Of a stretch of 8,337 nucleotides of DNA, positions 1 through 6,757 are shown piece by piece. The notes under the pieces were generated by a model. The model saw nothing but the letters and a program-made list of their open reading frames with translations, was not told the origin of the DNA and ran no database searches. A program made the position numbers and the translations under genes. Location: assembly GCA_019415525.1 (NCBI GenBank), contig DXZA01000009.1, positions 1-8,337 on the forward strand, given 5' to 3'. Numbering within the stretch: position 1 is the first letter of the stretch; each line of letters begins with the position of its first letter. Origin of the DNA: Tyzzerella sp. Lineage in GTDB: Bacteria; Bacillota; Clostridia; Lachnospirales; Anaerotignaceae.

Positions 1-90
1 ATTATATATATTTTTATATGAATTATTATAAAAAGTTGTTTGCTACATCGTTATTTTAAATTAATAGATATATTGGAAAGGAAAATGTAT

Positions 91-561
91 ATGAAAAAAA
101 TAATTTATACAATGATAATTACATGTTTAGTTTCTTCTAGCTTTATTATGTCAGCTTGTGCATTTGAAGTTAATGATAATATTCCTATAAAAAATAATAA
201 ATTAGATATATATGAAATATCTAATGATGATGAAGGGATCATGCCACGTGCACTTATGTATGATGAAAATATTTCTGATGATGATGGACATTATATAACT
301 ACGGATATGGCTGCAGCAACAAATGGTAATATAAATATATTTTATAAAAATAATACAGATAATGTTGTAACAATCATATTCCAGAAACAAGGTTTGTTTA
401 ATATTTGGTCTGATGTAGATTCTTTTGAAGTTGATTATAATACATCACCAGAAGGACGTTATATTACAGTTTCTGGTAAAAAAGGAGCGATTTATAGAGT
501 TAAAGTTGATTCTAATGATGGTGCAAAACTTAATGGACGATTAAGAGTAAATCAACTTTAA
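91..561 (+). CDS. Small exported protein of unknown function
   Basis: A 156-residue protein with a clear export signal: MKK, a hydrophobic stretch (residues 4-20), then S-A-C-A followed by FEV. The A-C-A motif suits signal peptidase I cleavage after residue 24. The M-S-A-C around Cys23 is only a poor lipobox, so a lipoprotein is possible but less likely. The ATG at 91 is preferred because GGAAAGGA (75-82) lies 8 nt upstream; the ATG at 85 is too close to that site, and a TTG at 40 would put about 17 polar residues before the signal. The mature part is rich in Asp and Asn. Its second half (about residues 80-156) alternates short hydrophobic and polar stretches and ends with a Gly-rich, basic segment, consistent with a small beta-sandwich. 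I recognise no family. It is probably monocistronic, with about 195 bp before the next gene. Confidence 0.75.
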   Translation: MKKIIYTMIITCLVSSSFIMSACAFEVNDNIPIKNNKLDIYEISNDDEGIMPRALMYDENISDDDGHYITTDMAAATNGNINIFYKNNTDNVVTIIFQKQGLFNIWSDVDSFEVDYNTSPEGRYITVSGKKGAIYRVKVDSNDGAKLNGRLRVNQL

Positions 562-600
562 ATTAAATAATTTATATAAATTATATTATTGAAAAAATTT

Positions 601-637
601 ATTATTGGTAATATGTTTAGTATCAATAATGTCTTTT
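601..637 (+). terminator. Possible weak terminator of the small exported protein gene
   Basis: ATTATTGGTA (601-610) can pair with TATCAATAAT (621-630), giving a 10-bp stem with one G-T wobble and a 10-nt loop, followed by GTCTTTT. The stem is A+T-rich and the T-tract short, so this is a weak candidate. It would end the transcript about 40 nt after the stop codon at 561. Confidence 0.3.
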
Positions 638-707
638 AGTATTTTTGTAGAAGAATAAAGTTTATTAGCTAATATTAATTATATTCTATATTTAAATAAT
701 TATATTT

Positions 708-743
708 TAAGGAACCTTTAAGCATTTAAAGGTTCCTTATTTT
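708..743 (+). terminator. Rho-independent terminator or attenuator-like hairpin before the M23 gene
   Basis: The left arm (708-721) pairs perfectly with the right arm (726-739): a 14-bp stem on a GCAT loop, followed by TTTT (740-743). The core AAGGAACCTTT/AAAGGTTCCTT is among the most G+C-rich stretches in this intergenic region. Upstream of the left arm lies a T-run (705-708), so the hairpin could also act on the - strand. The ribosome binding site of the next gene (AAAGGAG, 744-750) begins immediately after the T-tract. Any transcript of that gene starting upstream must therefore pass through the hairpin. It could be the terminator of the preceding gene or an attenuator; the sequence does not decide between them. 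Confidence 0.75.
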
Positions 744-756
744 AAAGGAGAAAATT

Positions 757-1928
757 ATGATTAAGTTTAAAAATATATTATTAATATATGTATTAGTTAT
801 ATATACATTGTCATTTGATATAAGTTATGTTTATGGTATTGACTTTAATACAAAAATAAAAAATATAGAGAATAAAAAATCTCAATATGAAAATCAACTT
901 AATGATATAAAATTCAAAAAAAATAATATTGAAGAGGAAATTAAAAATGCAGATTATCAACTTAATATAGCACAAAAAGAGCTTGAAGAAGCTGAAAGTA
1001 ATGTAGATTATATAAACAAAAGTCTTGAACAGTCAAGAGAAAATTTGGCAGAAGCTAAAAAAAATAAGGATATACAGTTAGAAAAATTTAGTGTAAGAAT
1101 AAAATTTTTACATGAAAGAGGTAATATAGGTTATTTAGAGATAATATTGAGCTCGAAAAGCTTTAATGATTTTCTTAAAAGACGTGAATATGTAAAACAA
1201 ATTATGGAGTATGATAAAAAACTTCTTGAGAATTTAAACAATATTCAAAATACAATACTTTTGGAAACACAAAAAATAGAAGAAGATAAAATCCAAGCAG
1301 AGAAACTTTTAGTAGAAAAACAAGAAAAAGAACAGAATTTAAAAAACTTTATGGAAGAAAAACAAAAGGTATTGGTTTCATATATGAGTGATGAAAAAAA
1401 GTATGAAGAACTGATAAAAAATGAGGAAAAAGAGAACCAAGAAATAAAAAATTTAATATTAGCATCAGCCTCTAAAACAACTGAAAATAATTCAAGTCAA
1501 AATAATATAACATATACAGGAGTAAAATTTAATTGGCCTGTTCCTTCAAGAAGTGCATCATCATCAAGTTTAAGTAGTGGTTTTGTACATAGAAATCAGG
1601 ATATGAGCAGCATACAGGTTATGATATACCGGCGTCTTATAGAGCTGATATAGTTGCTGCTGAAAGTGGAACAGTTATTTTTTCTGGGTGGAAAAGTGGT
1701 TATGGGAATACTATTGTAATAGACCATGGTGGTGGAATTACTACATTATATGGACATAACTCATCATTAGTAGTTTCAGTAGGACAATCTGTTTCTAGAG
1801 GACAAGTTATAGCTAAATGTGGAAGTACAGGAAATTCCACAGGTAATCATTGTCATTTTGAGGTTCGTAATAATGGCTCTCCTGTAAGCCCTGAGGGATA
1901 TCTTGGTGTATCTAATATTTCTGAATAG
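757..1928 (+). pseudogene. Exported coiled-coil murein hydrolase, M23 family, frameshifted
   Basis: The first frame (757-1653) gives a signal peptide ending near Tyr-Gly (residues 26-27), then a long coiled coil (about 30-235). It includes the segment around residues 113-160 typical of PcsB/CwlO-type hydrolase regulators (FLHERGNIGYLEIILSSKSF). A Ser-rich linker follows, and then NWPVPS, the usual entry to an M23 domain. After about position 1593 the M23 domain continues in the -1 frame to the TAG at 1926-1928: HTGYD (1611-1625) supplies the first zinc ligands, YGH follows at 1749-1757, and HCH (1848-1856) supplies the last. The in-frame product ends at 1653 without any catalytic residue. One extra base near 1600 (for example a third G in CAGGATAT) would restore a roughly 390-residue enzyme. 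Ribosome binding site AAAGGAG is at 744-750. An intact protein would cleave peptidoglycan peptide cross-links outside the membrane. The lesion is either a real mutation or a sequencing or assembly error. Confidence 0.85.
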
Positions 1929-2229
1929 TTATTATATGATGTAAAAATTTTAATTTAATATGTATAATTAAGTTATATAATATAAAACTAAACTTTATAG
2001 GAAAGACAGATAAGGTAATTATTTATAAAACTATTTGTAATGAACTTAGTTAAATTAAATAATAATATCTAGATTATACGAAACTTAGAAATAAATTAAG
2101 GAATAAATTTATATACTAAATATCCTCTAACTTTGTTATGTAATTTAAATAAAATATAAGTGTTAATGTACTTAGGAAATTATGATAAATTTTATAGTAT
2201 TATATTTTATCACCTACAAAAATAAATAA
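1929..2229. other. A+T-rich intergenic stretch with no recognisable feature
   Basis: These 301 bases have frequent stops in the frames I read. I see no convincing terminator after the M23 gene: no G+C-rich stem, only runs of A and T. TGATAAA (2183-2189) and TTTATCA (2206-2212) form a weak 7-bp stem next to the end of the transposase remnant. This stretch may include the outer end of that insertion sequence, but I could not find a repeat that marks it. Confidence 0.5.
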
Positions 2230-3174
2230 TTAGATTGTAGATACATTATTTAGAAAATATGGTGATAATGCATTGGTTTCATTGTTAAAAAGAAAAAATA
2301 AAAGTTTTTCGTTATCATCGGACATTATATAGATTTCATTTAATCTTATTAAGTCCTGCCATTGACTAAGGAATTTTGTGAAATACCAATTGGAATAATT
2401 TGTTAAGTTATTATTAGAATATGTCATAGAAATAGGCATATTATAAGCAGATAAACGGTCTGTAACAATAGTAATAGGGTACTATTTAAAGATTTTTGAA
2501 TCAGCGTATAAGCTAAAGAACTGTTTCTTAGGTTATATAGGTAAAAATCAATTACAATTCTTATTTCATAGTAAATTAAAATCCAAAAATAATGTTTTAT
2601 AACTTTAATCTAAATATAAGTTTTGTCATCATACCATTCATTTGATTGAAGATTAGCTTTTTGAATAAGAAATTTATAAACAGATTTAAAGTAAGAAGCA
2701 AAATGTCTAATCTAATGATAAATAGAAATATGAGAAAACAGATATATTAAAGAAGTATAAGACTCAAAATAGAGAACTAAAGCAGCAAGAATTATATTTT
2801 GAAAAAAAACGAAATCTTTTAAAAGAAGGCGATATAAATTTAGGAATTAACTTTTTCTTAGTAACAGTACTAAAAATAGGTACTTTAATAGAATGATTAG
2901 ATTTTTTGGAAGAACATTTGTAATGAATATAAGTATCATACTTATGCCAAATGAAAGTACTTTTACCACAAATAGGACATTTAGGATAATTATTAGTATG
3001 TTTAAAGTTTTCGAATAAAGTAAATTGACGTTTACAATTATTACAACGGTATTTTTGATTACCGTTAGAATCTTTTCAGTAACGATAAATATAATTATAA
3101 TTATAATTAGAAAAACAATGAGGAGAGATTATAGAATTGTTTTTAAAAGCAATTTTTATAATTATATATGATAA
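2230..3174 (-). pseudogene. Decayed zinc-ribbon DDE transposase of an insertion sequence
   Basis: Read on the - strand, the pieces form one transposase. First comes a zinc-ribbon part, with CxxC-type pairs in YRCNNCKRQF and YPKCPICGK and then a YKC, covering about 3060-2910. A basic stretch follows, then a helical segment (about 2795-2715), then NEWYDDKTYI (about 2640-2612), which looks like the first catalytic Asp motif. VTDRLSAYN (about 2466-2440) looks like the second Asp motif. The C-terminal tail ends at 2230; I could not place the third acidic residue. Damage is extensive: TGA at 3076-3078, TAG at 2712-2714 and 2610-2612, a frameshift at the A8 run 2802-2809, another between about 2500 and 2465, and no start codon at a good distance from AAAGGAG (complement of 3179-3185). 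Three AATTAT copies (3091-3108) expand the first zinc-binding region to NYNYNY. The family is uncertain; an IS6/IS240-like catalytic core is my guess. Confidence 0.8.
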
Positions 3175-3240
3175 ACAGCTCCTTTCTTATGGTAATTAAT
3201 TTTGTTATATAATATATTGTACCTTTAATAAGGAGCTGTT
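3174..3240. repeat. 11-bp inverted repeat flanking the transposase upstream region
   Basis: AACAGCTCCTT (3174-3184) is repeated in inverted orientation as AAGGAGCTGTT (3230-3240), separated by 45 A+T-rich bases. The left copy includes the complement of the transposase ribosome binding site. The right copy may mark or lie near an end of the insertion sequence, but no matching copy is visible beyond 2230 at the other side. The pair could therefore be a local hairpin rather than terminal repeats. Confidence 0.45.
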
Positions 3241-3402
3241 ATCTACATCATATTAAAGTAACAGATAGAATCGGAGTATGGGGAGACATATTATTTTAGA
3301 CTAGTATTAGATGAGAGATATCTATGGTAAATAAAGTGATTACATTGGTTGTATTTTGTTGTTTCTTGTTAGAGTAGATTTTTTGTAATAAATTTCAAAA
3401 TA

Positions 3403-3432
3403 TTGAAATAATTACCGATAATATGTTATAAT
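3403..3432 (+). promoter_or_regulatory. Sigma-A-type promoter with extended -10, for the nuclease-HerA operon
   Basis: TTGAAA (3403-3408) and TATAAT (3427-3432) are separated by 18 nt. TG at 3424-3425 completes a TGnTATAAT extended -10. Transcription would start near 3439, leaving a leader of about 95 nt before the ATG at 3533. No other promoter of similar quality is visible between here and the end of the window, and the gaps between the four following genes are 5-14 nt. This promoter therefore probably drives all of them. Confidence 0.7.
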
Positions 3433-3470
3433 TAAAATGTTAAATTAAAATCGCTTTCATAGTTTCTTTA

Positions 3471-3500
3471 GATAATGAAGCTAATATATCCTTCATTATT
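3471..3500 (+). promoter_or_regulatory. Leader hairpin upstream of the nuclease gene
   Basis: ATAATGAAG (3472-3480) pairs perfectly with CTTCATTAT (3491-3499), with a possible outer G-T pair and a 10-nt loop. It lies inside the predicted 5' leader, about 20 nt before the ribosome binding site AAAGGAG (3520-3526). There is no T-tract after it, so it is not a standard terminator. It may affect mRNA stability or translation, or as DNA be an operator with two 9-bp half-sites. Confidence 0.4.
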
Positions 3501-3532
3501 TAAAAATAATAAAGTTTTTAAAGGAGTCTGCT

Positions 3533-4735
3533 ATGTCAAAAGGACGAGACGCAATTGATACGATTAAGGGATATTATTATCAATTTGATTATTATATCTT
3601 GCAATTGATAGGGATAACAAATGATAATGATACAGTTACAATTGAAGGAATTGAAGATGTTGATATTTTTGATAAAAATTATATGATAGCAATACAATGT
3701 AAGTATTATGCTAAAACAGAATATAATCATTCAGTTATCGCTAAACCAATTAGACTTATGCTGAAAGATTATATAAAAAAGAGGCAACAAAAGAAGAATA
3801 TAAAGTATAAGTTATATGGAAAATACCAATCAGGTCATGATAAATATCCAGGGAAATTAAGTGTGGATTTTGCTAAAAAAAGCTTGTTTACATATACCGA
3901 GAATAAGGTGAAGCATGAGTTACATAAAGAGTTGTCATTGGAAGATAAGGATATAGAAGATTTTTTGAACAGAATTGATGTTGATATTTATGCAGAAGAT
4001 TATACTGTACAACAGAAAAAAGTGATAAAAAGTTTAGAGGATTTATTTAAATGTAGCAATTTTGAAGCAGAGTACTATTACTATAATAATGCTTTAAGAT
4101 TAGTTAAAGAGACAGCAACAAAACAGAACATAAAAGATAGAACTATGACTAAAAAAGAATTTATAGAAAAAATCAATAGTAAAAAAATGCTATTTGATAA
4201 ATGGTATTTAGAATTTAAGGGTGTTCGTGAATATTGTTCTGAAATAAAGAAACAGTATTTTTCACCAACAAATGTGTCTCCTTATGAAAGATTTTTTTTG
4301 ATTGAATGTGATGAAATAATTGATGATAAAAAAATACTTTCTCTTATAATAAAGATTTCAAAAAACTGGAGTAGATTGTCGAAAAGAGAAGTTCGACCAT
4401 TTTGTCCGTATATATATTTACATGGAATTTCACAAATTCGTTTAATTATATTAAAGAAAAAACTTCAAGGAGAAGATATTAGATTATGGGATGGGTATGA
4501 TTTTCTTGGAGCTGATTTTTCAGTTAATTCTATTACACGAAGAGCAAATGCAGAAAATAATGTAAAAATTAAAATAATAAATAAATTGGAAGAGTTAAAC
4601 AAAGTTATAGAAAATACATCAGGTACTAAAGAAATTTATCATTTTTATTTAAATGAACCATTCTATGAAAATAATCAAAATATATGTTATGGTATACAAA
4701 TTTTATCAACAGAAAACATTGGTATTATGATTTAG
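3533..4735 (+). CDS. DUF4297/Cap4-like nuclease, effector of a HerA-linked defence system
   Basis: This is a 400-residue cytosolic protein. The N-terminal ~80 residues fit the DUF4297/Cap4-like restriction-endonuclease fold: an aromatic KGYYYQFDYYIL helix (12-23), then TIEGIEDVDI (36-45) and IAIQCKYY (52-59). E38, E41-D42 or D44 with Q55-x-K57 are the likely metal-binding and catalytic residues (a D-QxK form of PD-(D/E)xK). Residues 80-400 are helical and charged; I recognise no domain there. The start is firm: AAAGGAG (3520-3526) sits 6 nt before the ATG. The stop is 11 nt before the HerA gene, whose ribosome binding site begins in that stop codon, so translation is probably coupled. In known DUF4297-HerA anti-phage systems the nuclease forms a complex with a HerA hexamer and degrades nucleic acid. 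Here the partner is truncated, so the activity of the nuclease is uncertain. The family call rests on motifs and context. Confidence 0.75.
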   Translation: MSKGRDAIDTIKGYYYQFDYYILQLIGITNDNDTVTIEGIEDVDIFDKNYMIAIQCKYYAKTEYNHSVIAKPIRLMLKDYIKKRQQKKNIKYKLYGKYQSGHDKYPGKLSVDFAKKSLFTYTENKVKHELHKELSLEDKDIEDFLNRIDVDIYAEDYTVQQKKVIKSLEDLFKCSNFEAEYYYYNNALRLVKETATKQNIKDRTMTKKEFIEKINSKKMLFDKWYLEFKGVREYCSEIKKQYFSPTNVSPYERFFLIECDEIIDDKKILSLIIKISKNWSRLSKREVRPFCPYIYLHGISQIRLIILKKKLQGEDIRLWDGYDFLGADFSVNSITRRANAENNVKIKIINKLEELNKVIENTSGTKEIYHFYLNEPFYENNQNICYGIQILSTENIGIMI

Positions 4736-4746
4736 GGGTGATTTTT

Positions 4747-6303
4747 ATGAGTGAATTTGAAGAGCTTAACGCAGAAGTTATTTCGGTTTTTCCAAATAAA
4801 ATAAAAATATCAGTTGATGATTTAGAAAATTTTCAATTAGCAGAAGAAAAACTAAAAGTAGGTTCATATCTTCGTATAGCAGACAATGAAAATTCTGTAT
4901 TGATAGCAATTATTGAAAACTTCAATATAGAAGTTGGAATAGATAGTGATAGAACTCCGAGTAGAAAGTACATTTTAGAGTCAAATCCACTAGGAATGAT
5001 TAGAAATGGAAACTTTGAAAGAGGTGGAGATACAATTGCAATTCCACCCAAAAAAGTTGAACCAGCGAAAAAGGATGAAATTAAAAAAATTTTTGAAGAA
5101 GCATTATTGGAGGAAAAAAGGTTTGATTTTGCTACATTATCTACAGATAAAGATATCACAGTTCCAGTAGATGGAGACAAATTTTTTAATAAGCATATTG
5201 CTATTGTAGGTTCAACAGGTTCTGGAAAATCTCATTCTGTAGCAAAAATTGTTCAAAATGCACTAAAGGCTAAAAACGGCAAATATCAAGGAATGAATAA
5301 TTCTCATATAGTAATATTTGATATCCATTCAGAATATAAAACGGCTTTTCCAAATGCAAAATTCATAGACATAGATAATTTGAGGTTACCGTATTGGTTA
5401 TTGAATAGTGATGAATTACAAGAACTATTTATAGACACAGAAGCAAATGATCATAATCAACGTAATATATTTAAAGAAGCAATAGTTAAGAGTCGAAAAG
5501 AACATTTTTCTGGAGCAGAAGAAAAGAAAGAAAAGTTACATTTTGATTCACCAGTATTTTTCGAAATTAATGATGTATTAAATTTTGCTAAGGAAAAAAA
5601 TGAAGAGATGGTTGAAGGTTTAAGAGGAGGTCCTAAAGCGGGGCCTTTAAATGGAAAATTATCAAATTTTGTTAGTAGATTAGAAAATAAAATAAATGAT
5701 AGACGTTTAGAGTTTTTACTTGGAGATAAATCAAAAAATATTTCATTTGAAGATACACTTAAACAATTAATAGGATATACAGAAAATACCTCTAATGTTA
5801 CAATTATAGATTTAAGTGGCGTTCCGTTTGAAGTTTTGAGTATTACAGTTTCTTTGATTTCAAGAATTTTATTTGAATTTGGATACTATTATAAAAGACT
5901 AAGAGTTTTTAAAAATCCAGAAGAAGAAGTGAACAATGATATACCATTATTATTAAGTTGTATTCAGTTATCTCAAACTATAAGCAATTATGCTGAAAAT
6001 ACAAAAAATATATCAGAAAAGATAAATGAAAATCCAAATCAAAAGTTTTTGATGAGAACTTGGCTTGTCAGAGCAGGAATGATTGGTGCTGAATATAAAT
6101 TTGCAAGAAAGATGTTTACACAAAATCTTAAAGGCAATTCAGCTTGGGTTAATAAAGTTAATGTTGAAGAAATAAGTAATGCAAATATTGAAGAAACACA
6201 AGAGTATTTAGAAAATAAATTTGATACTGAAGAATTACAAGAATATTCAGAACAAGATTTTAATGATGAAGAACCTGAGAATTATATTTCAATGGAAATG
6301 TGA
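4747..6303 (+). CDS. HerA-type ATPase truncated before Walker B and fused in frame to an amidoligase C-terminus
   Basis: A 518-residue chimera. Residues 1-100 resemble the HerA N-terminal HAS barrel (VISVFPNKIKISVDDLE, then IAIIENF and RNGNFERGGDTIAIP). Walker A GSTGSGKS is at 155-162. FDIHSEY (191-197) is the conserved Asp/His/Glu-Tyr strand, and GLRGGPKAGPLNGKLSNF (291-308) and VTIIDLSGVP (351-360) are HerA-like. At NNDIPLLL (396-403) a HerA protein would continue with an acidic Walker B strand (typically EEAH), a sensor region and an arginine finger. All of these are missing. From S404 the sequence matches the C-terminus of ICE amidoligases: IQLSQTISNYA, then MRTWLVRAGMIGAEY (436-450), NLKGNSAW (460-467) and an acidic tail. 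The ATG at 4747 is chosen because AGGGGTGA (4734-4741) lies 5 nt upstream; an upstream ATG at 4684 lies inside the nuclease gene. The HerA part might still bind nucleotide and form a ring, but hydrolysis is doubtful. There is no sign of a frameshift at the junction. Confidence 0.85.
   Translation: MSEFEELNAEVISVFPNKIKISVDDLENFQLAEEKLKVGSYLRIADNENSVLIAIIENFNIEVGIDSDRTPSRKYILESNPLGMIRNGNFERGGDTIAIPPKKVEPAKKDEIKKIFEEALLEEKRFDFATLSTDKDITVPVDGDKFFNKHIAIVGSTGSGKSHSVAKIVQNALKAKNGKYQGMNNSHIVIFDIHSEYKTAFPNAKFIDIDNLRLPYWLLNSDELQELFIDTEANDHNQRNIFKEAIVKSRKEHFSGAEEKKEKLHFDSPVFFEINDVLNFAKEKNEEMVEGLRGGPKAGPLNGKLSNFVSRLENKINDRRLEFLLGDKSKNISFEDTLKQLIGYTENTSNVTIIDLSGVPFEVLSITVSLISRILFEFGYYYKRLRVFKNPEEEVNNDIPLLLSCIQLSQTISNYAENTKNISEKINENPNQKFLMRTWLVRAGMIGAEYKFARKMFTQNLKGNSAWVNKVNVEEISNANIEETQEYLENKFDTEELQEYSEQDFNDEEPENYISMEM
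5956..6303 (+). pseudogene. C-terminal remnant of an ICE amidoligase gene, fused to herA
   Basis: These bases encode residues 404-518 of the chimera. From memory of Firmicutes ICE amidoligases, the last part reads like FTFRxWLVRLGLxGEEF followed by about ten residues and NLEGDxAW. Here the equivalent is FLMRTWLVRAGMIGAEY, then the NLKGNSAW motif and an acidic tail, in the same order and spacing. The preceding SCIQLSQTISNYA fits the helix after the amidoligase FNSTLHAG motif. That motif and the catalytic glutamine-synthetase/COOH-NH2-ligase-fold core are absent. The fragment alone cannot be an enzyme. Its position just before the GGCT-like and DUF3991/Toprim genes is where an ICE amidoligase gene is expected. 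Confidence 0.7.
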
Positions 6304-6317
6304 AAGGAGAATTTAAA

Positions 6318-6752
6318 ATGTTTTTATTAACATATGATATTTATATGAGTGAAGAAAAAATGAAAGAAATATTGCCACAGGCACAAATTAAAATAAGATG
6401 TCTTTTAAATGGTTATGAACTTAAGTTTTTTAACCAAGTGCTTGGTTTAATAAAAAGTGATAAAGATATGTGTGTACCAGCAGTTATATGGAGTATTGAA
6501 GAAAATGATATTGTTAAAATAGAAGAAGTATATCCCAAAGAAAGTTATGGTAAATCATACTTTCATATAAAAATAGATGATAAATATATGAATGATGATA
6601 TAGTAACTGCGGTTTACATACCTAAAAATACAGTTCCTGTGTTTCCTACAAATGAATATATTGAAGATATTATAAAAGTATATGGAGAAAATAACTTTGA
6701 TTTTTATTGCATTGAATGTGCATTGGATAATGCAGAACAAGAAAGAAGGTAG
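6318..6752 (+). CDS. Gamma-glutamylcyclotransferase-like (AIG2-type) protein of an ICE module
   Basis: A 144-residue cytosolic protein with a GGCT/AIG2-like pattern: an N-terminal strand LLTYDIYMS (3-11) in place of the usual Y-G-S loop, and PQAQIKIRCLLNGYELKFF (20-38), as in the 'L-x-GY-x-L-x-F' strand. VPAVIWSI (53-60), then IEEVYP (68-73) before a Tyr-Phe strand, and a C-terminal P-x-x-x-Y-I-x-x-I segment (110-119) complete it. Glu70 aligns with the catalytic Glu of the family's YEGYP motif, but the N-terminal loop is divergent, so activity is uncertain. The ATG at 6318 is chosen because AAAGGAG (6303-6309) is 8 nt upstream; a GTG at 6300 in the same frame would precede that site. The gene begins 14 nt after the chimera's stop. 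In ICEs this protein accompanies an amidoligase, and the two probably act on gamma-glutamyl-type peptide bonds; the role in transfer is not established. Here the amidoligase partner is lost. Confidence 0.65.
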   Translation: MFLLTYDIYMSEEKMKEILPQAQIKIRCLLNGYELKFFNQVLGLIKSDKDMCVPAVIWSIEENDIVKIEEVYPKESYGKSYFHIKIDDKYMNDDIVTAVYIPKNTVPVFPTNEYIEDIIKVYGENNFDFYCIECALDNAEQERR

Positions 6753-6757
6753 GTAAT

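Noticed and set aside
40..84. TTG start at 40 extending the small exported protein
   Set aside because: It would place polar residues before a well-formed signal peptide, and the good ribosome binding site (75-82) fits the ATG at 91.
1593..1653. Programmed -1 ribosomal frameshift joining the coiled coil to the M23 domain
   Set aside because: No slippery heptamer lies in the permitted interval (1593-1605), no stimulatory structure is evident after it, and M23 hydrolases are not known to use this mechanism. A base loss is simpler.
3324..3377. 17-residue hydrophobic peptide frame (ATG 3324, TAG 3375-3377), possible type I toxin or leader peptide
   Set aside because: The ribosome binding site is weak, no antisense promoter or paired RNA is evident, and frames this short are frequent by chance.
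4833..5180. 115-residue open frame on the - strand inside the HerA gene
   Set aside because: It is antisense to a well-supported coding region and shows no recognisable motif or ribosome binding site.
5628..5647. Short G+C-rich near-palindrome (AGGTCC...GGGCCT) in the HerA part
   Set aside because: The bases encode the conserved GGPKAGPLNGK stretch expected of this HerA group, so protein coding explains the composition.
6432..6447. AACCAAG-TG-CTTGGTT palindrome in the GGCT-like gene
   Set aside because: It is only 7 bp with a 2-nt loop, encodes ordinary residues of the fold, and has no T-tract or second copy.
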